Shown here: piece by piece, positions 60,812-64,000 of the stretch
Layout: every line of letters begins with the position of its first letter
How positions within the stretch are numbered: the stretch's first letter is position 1
Assembly: GCF_004764705.1 (NCBI RefSeq)
Contig: NZ_SHLX01000004.1
Coordinates: 124,001 to 188,000 of the forward strand
DNA from: Paenibacillus cymbidii
GTDB lineage: Bacteria > Bacillota > Bacilli > Paenibacillales > NBRC-103111
Reading direction: 5' to 3'
Length of the DNA stretch: 64,000 nucleotides
Position numbers and translations under genes: made by a program
Notes under the pieces: generated by a model
Told to the model about the DNA's origin: nothing
Databases searched by the model: none
Seen by the model: the letters and a program-made list of their open reading frames with translations, nothing else

Positions 60812-61726
60812 ATGGAGATGAACGCGCTGTTACTACGGGAATGGAAACGAAACGGGCTGCTGCACATCATGGTGCTGCCGGCGCTTGTGCTGACGGTTAT
60901 TTACAGCTACGGTCCGATGGTCGGCATGATCATCGCGTTCAAGAAGTTCATGCCGTCCAAAGGCATATTCGGCTCGGAATGGATCGGGCTCGACAATTTT
61001 CATTATGTGATGATGATGCCGGATACACCACGAGTCATCGCCAATACGCTCGTCATTGCGACGCTAAAAATCGTCTGCGGCCTGATCGCGCCGATTCTGA
61101 CGGCGCTGCTGCTTAACGAAGTGCGCAAAATGGCGTTTCGGCGCATCTTCCAGACGATCGTATATTTTCCGCATTTTTTGTCCTGGGTCATCATCAGCGG
61201 CATTCTGATCGACATTTTATCGCCGACATCGGGCTTCGTGAATCAGGTGCTGGGGATATTCGGCGTCAAACCGATTTTTTTCCTCGGCGACAACCGCTGG
61301 TTCCAGTTTACGCTCGTCACCTCCGACGTGTGGAAAGACTTCGGGTTCGGCACGATCGTTTATTTGGCGGCGCTGACGAACATTAGCCCTTCCTTGTACG
61401 AGGCGGCCGAAATCGACGGCGCGAACCGGTGGCAGCAGACGAAATACATTACGCTTCCCGGCATTCTGCCGATCGTTATCCTGCTGGCGACGCTCAGTCT
61501 CGGCAACGTGCTTAACGCCGGGTTCGATCAAATCTTGAACCTGTACAGTCCTTCCGTCTACGAGTCAGGCGATATTATCGATACGCTCGTTTACCGGCTC
61601 GGCTTGCACCAGTATCAGTACGGCGTGGCGACGGCGGTCGGGTTTTTCCGCTCGGTCGTCTCCCTGATCCTCATCACCATTTCGTATTACGCCGCGTACC
61701 GGCTGGCCAACTACCGAATCTTTTAG
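60812..61726 (+). CDS. LplB-type sugar ABC transporter permease, locus 3
   Basis: This permease has about 304 residues and six membrane segments, opening LLHIMVLPALVLTVIYSYGPMVGM. It has the EAA loop EAAEIDGANRWQQTKYITLPG. The start is uncertain: ATG 60812 follows directly after the hairpin, TTG 60791 lies inside it, and ATG 60818 matches relatives best. It is closely similar to the locus 2 permease at 25327. Confidence 0.88.
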   Translation: MEMNALLLREWKRNGLLHIMVLPALVLTVIYSYGPMVGMIIAFKKFMPSKGIFGSEWIGLDNFHYVMMMPDTPRVIANTLVIATLKIVCGLIAPILTALLLNEVRKMAFRRIFQTIVYFPHFLSWVIISGILIDILSPTSGFVNQVLGIFGVKPIFFLGDNRWFQFTLVTSDVWKDFGFGTIVYLAALTNISPSLYEAAEIDGANRWQQTKYITLPGILPIVILLATLSLGNVLNAGFDQILNLYSPSVYESGDIIDTLVYRLGLHQYQYGVATAVGFFRSVVSLILITISYYAAYRLANYRIF

Positions 61727-61739
61727 AGCAGGTGATCGT

Positions 61740-62627
61740 TTGTTCTCTTATCGCACGAGCATCAGTTACCGCATTTTTACGATCGCGAATTACGTCGTGC
61801 TGACTTTGTTGGCCCTGAGCTGTTTGCTTCCGTTCGTACAGGTGCTGTCCGTTTCGCTCAGCTCGGCGCCGGCCGTATCGGCGGGGGAAGTGAAGCTGTG
61901 GCCGATCGGATTTACATGGGCCTCGTACAACAGCGTGTTCGGCGAAGCGGCGTACATGACCGCCTTTCTCGTTTCGCTCAAACGGATTGCGCTCGGCGTG
62001 TCGCTCAATATGCTGCTTTCCGTCATGGTCGGGTATCCGCTTTCCAAGGAAAGCCGGCAGTTCCGGATGCGGACGGTTTACGTTTGGTTTTTCGTCTTCA
62101 CGATGATTTTTGGCGGCGGGCTCATTCCCACGTATTTGGTCGTCAAGGAAACCGGGCTGATCAATTCGATCTGGGCGCTTGTGCTGCCGCATGCGGTGCC
62201 GATTTTCAACGTCGTGCTGCTGCTCAATTTTTTCCGTGGACTGCCGAAGGAGATGGAGGAGTCGGCCAAAATCGACGGGGCGCACCACTGGACGATCCTG
62301 TGGCGCATTTATTTGCCGCTGTCGCTGCCGGTGCTGGCCACGATTCTGCTGTTCGCGTCGGTCGCCCACTGGAACAGCTGGTTCGACGGTGTCATCTACC
62401 TGAATCAGCCGGAAGATTATCCGCTGCAAACGTTCCTGCACACCCATGTTATCGCCAAAAATGTGGAAGAGATGTCGCCGGAGGAGATGGAGCAATTTTT
62501 CCTTGTGAACGACCAGACGGGACGGGCGGCGCAAATTTTTATCGCCTCGTTGCCGATCTTGCTCGTATACCCGTTTCTGCAGCGTTATTTCATGAAAGGC
62601 ATTGTGCTAGGCAGCGTGAAGGAATAA
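61740..62627 (+). CDS. YtcP-type sugar ABC transporter permease, locus 3
   Basis: This second permease has 295 residues and starts at TTG 61740 behind AGCAGGTGATCG. It has six membrane segments, the EAA loop ESAKIDGAHHWTILWRIYLP, and the ending FMKGIVLGSVKE. It begins 13 bases after the first permease gene. It closely resembles the locus 2 subunit at 26239, supporting duplication of the whole system. Confidence 0.9.
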   Translation: MFSYRTSISYRIFTIANYVVLTLLALSCLLPFVQVLSVSLSSAPAVSAGEVKLWPIGFTWASYNSVFGEAAYMTAFLVSLKRIALGVSLNMLLSVMVGYPLSKESRQFRMRTVYVWFFVFTMIFGGGLIPTYLVVKETGLINSIWALVLPHAVPIFNVVLLLNFFRGLPKEMEESAKIDGAHHWTILWRIYLPLSLPVLATILLFASVAHWNSWFDGVIYLNQPEDYPLQTFLHTHVIAKNVEEMSPEEMEQFFLVNDQTGRAAQIFIASLPILLVYPFLQRYFMKGIVLGSVKE

Positions 62628-62672
62628 ACCGGCGGAACCGGCCTGGCAAGGACGGATCACGGAGGGACGCAA

Positions 62673-64000
62673 GTGAAAAGGCCGAATCTATTGCTTATCA
62701 CAACAGACCAGCAGCGCGCGGATCATCTCGGATTGAAGGGGCTGTCCGCCATCCGCACGCCCCATCTCGATCGTCTCGGGACGGAGGGCGTGCATTTCGA
62801 CCGCGCCTATTGCGCGTCGCCGCTCTGCACCCCGAGCCGCGTGTCGCTGCTTACCGGCCAATGGCCGTCCAGGCATGGCGCTTATTCGATCGGCGTGACC
62901 GCGGATCCGTTTCCCGGTCCGACGATTCCGCAGCTGCTGAAGGACAGCGGCTACGCAACGTGTTTGATCGGCAAAGCCCATTTTGTCAGGCGGGACGACG
63001 AAGCGCCGCATTTTACGGGCCAGGCCGCTCCCGATCCGGCGATGTTCCGCGAGTACCACGGACCGTATGCGGGCTTTGAGACGGTGCATACTTGCACCGG
63101 TCATACGACGAATTGCAAGCCGGATATGCATTACCGGACGTTTCTGGAGAATTCGGGCCTGGACTATGCGGCGTGGTTTCCGCATCTGCAGGGCAACATC
63201 GATTATGCGCGCACCGGTGTCTGGGACATTCCGGATGAGCTGCAAAATACGGCCTGGGTGGCCGCCCTTGCGGAAGAGTGGATCGAAAGCCGGAAGGAGC
63301 AGGAGCGGCCCTGGTTTTGCTGGGTCAGCTTCGAGGACCCGCACCCGCCGTTCGTATGCCCGGAGCCGTGGTTTTCCGCCGTCGATGTCGAACGGATGCC
63401 CGTTTACGAAGGGTACCGCGCGGGCGAATTCGAGGGCAAGCCGGCGATCTACCAGGCAATGTTCGAGAACAAGACGGGCGCTTATACTGACGGGCCGCTC
63501 GTGCCGGGAATACGGGGACCGAATCGCGAGCGAACGAAGGACCGTGTGGCGCTGCAGGCGGCGCTTGGCATGATTGCCAATATCGACGCCAAAGTCGGCG
63601 GCATTCTGGAGCGGCTTGCGGCAACTGGGCAATTGGACGATACCGTCATTCTGTTTACGTCCGACCACGGGGAGATGAACGGGCATCACGGGTTGTGGGG
63701 CAAAGGGCTTGCCGCTTACGACGATTGCCAGAAGGTGCCGCTGCTCGTATGGGGGCCGGCATATTTCCCGAAGCAAGGCACGAGCGGGGCGGTCGTCAGC
63801 CTGGTTGACGCGGCCTGCACGCTGCTAACGCTGGCCGGAGTCGACTGGCCCCAGGGGATGCAGGGCACCGACCTGATGCCGCTGCTGCGCGGAGAAGTCG
63901 AAGCCGTTCAGGATGCGACGATCGTCGAATGCCATGCCACGGAAAAAGTGTACCAGATGACGCTCGTCACCGAACGATACAAGCTGGTCGTGTACCGCGA
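62673..64000 (+). CDS. Formylglycine-type sulfatase (3' end outside the window)
   Basis: At least 442 residues are visible; the frame is open to the window edge. The start is GTG 62673 after GGAGGG. The type I sulfatase signature C-x-P-S-R-x4-T-G is seen as CTPSRVSLLTG, with Cys52 the residue that becomes formylglycine. Metal-binding aspartates are in TTDQQRADHLG and the SDHGEMNGHHG segment. There is no signal peptide, so it likely removes sulfate from imported oligosaccharides inside the cell. It sits 45 bases after the permease gene and is probably co-transcribed. Cysteine-type sulfatases need a maturase, which is not in the window. Confidence 0.9.
   Translation, partial: MKRPNLLLITTDQQRADHLGLKGLSAIRTPHLDRLGTEGVHFDRAYCASPLCTPSRVSLLTGQWPSRHGAYSIGVTADPFPGPTIPQLLKDSGYATCLIGKAHFVRRDDEAPHFTGQAAPDPAMFREYHGPYAGFETVHTCTGHTTNCKPDMHYRTFLENSGLDYAAWFPHLQGNIDYARTGVWDIPDELQNTAWVAALAEEWIESRKEQERPWFCWVSFEDPHPPFVCPEPWFSAVDVERMPVYEGYRAGEFEGKPAIYQAMFENKTGAYTDGPLVPGIRGPNRERTKDRVALQAALGMIANIDAKVGGILERLAATGQLDDTVILFTSDHGEMNGHHGLWGKGLAAYDDCQKVPLLVWGPAYFPKQGTSGAVVSLVDAACTLLTLAGVDWPQGMQGTDLMPLLRGEVEAVQDATIVECHATEKVYQMTLVTERYKLVVYR

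Overview
The window looks like chromosomal DNA from a high-GC Gram-positive soil bacterium of the Paenibacillaceae (Paenibacillus or Cohnella type). Three lines point there: three YesM/YesN two-component systems, each next to its own LplA/LplB/YtcP-type sugar transporter; two large surface proteins with S-layer homology (SLH) domains; and strong AGGAGG-like ribosome binding sites with intrinsic terminators. I see no rRNA, tRNA, CRISPR array, transposase or phage gene.

Locus 1 (1-11,100) is a polysaccharide utilisation unit: a sialate O-acetylesterase-like enzyme, a YesM/YesN pair, two permeases, a binding lipoprotein and a secreted beta-helix enzyme. Three promoters here share a pair of direct repeats 21 bp apart, placed at the same distance from the -10 box. 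This reads as the operator of the local YesN. Positions 11,100-19,850 hold smaller units: a HAD phosphatase, a broken ECF sigma factor with two companions, an apiosidase-like glycosidase with a cre-like site, a PhyH-type dioxygenase divergent from an AraC regulator, and an SRPBCC-ArsR-VOC operon with a clear promoter and operator.

Locus 2 (19,971-33,770) is a second YesM/YesN system. Its ten-gene transport and catabolic operon encodes a binding protein, two permeases, an unclassified glycosidase-like protein, a 2-hydroxyacid dehydrogenase, an SDR, a cyclase-family hydrolase, a GH5-like glycosidase and a mannonate dehydratase-like enzyme. It suggests uptake and breakdown of a uronate-containing oligosaccharide. 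Positions 33,889-36,640 hold an ABC exporter with an N-terminal zinc ribbon, followed by a DUF1854 protein.

Positions 37,000-43,220 are an iron island: two Fur boxes, a Btr-like AraC regulator, a siderophore-binding lipoprotein and a fused double ABC transporter. The lipoprotein and the transporter are both disrupted, and a decayed DHFR-like gene lies beside them. A four-hairpin intergenic repeat of about 220 bp occurs at 36,687 and again at 44,589, with a lone module near 12,016. Positions 43,209-55,275 hold a GNAT-CD3324 pair, a MalT-like LuxR regulator divergent from an NHL-repeat SLH protein, and a glycine-rich-repeat SLH protein with a 3' frameshift.

Locus 3 (55,456-64,000) is a third YesM/YesN system with binding protein and two permeases, ending in a formylglycine-type sulfatase cut by the window edge. 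All three binding-protein genes are followed by a strong hairpin. The transport promoters of loci 2 and 3 also carry paired direct repeats 20 bp apart upstream of the -10 box, with different sequences.
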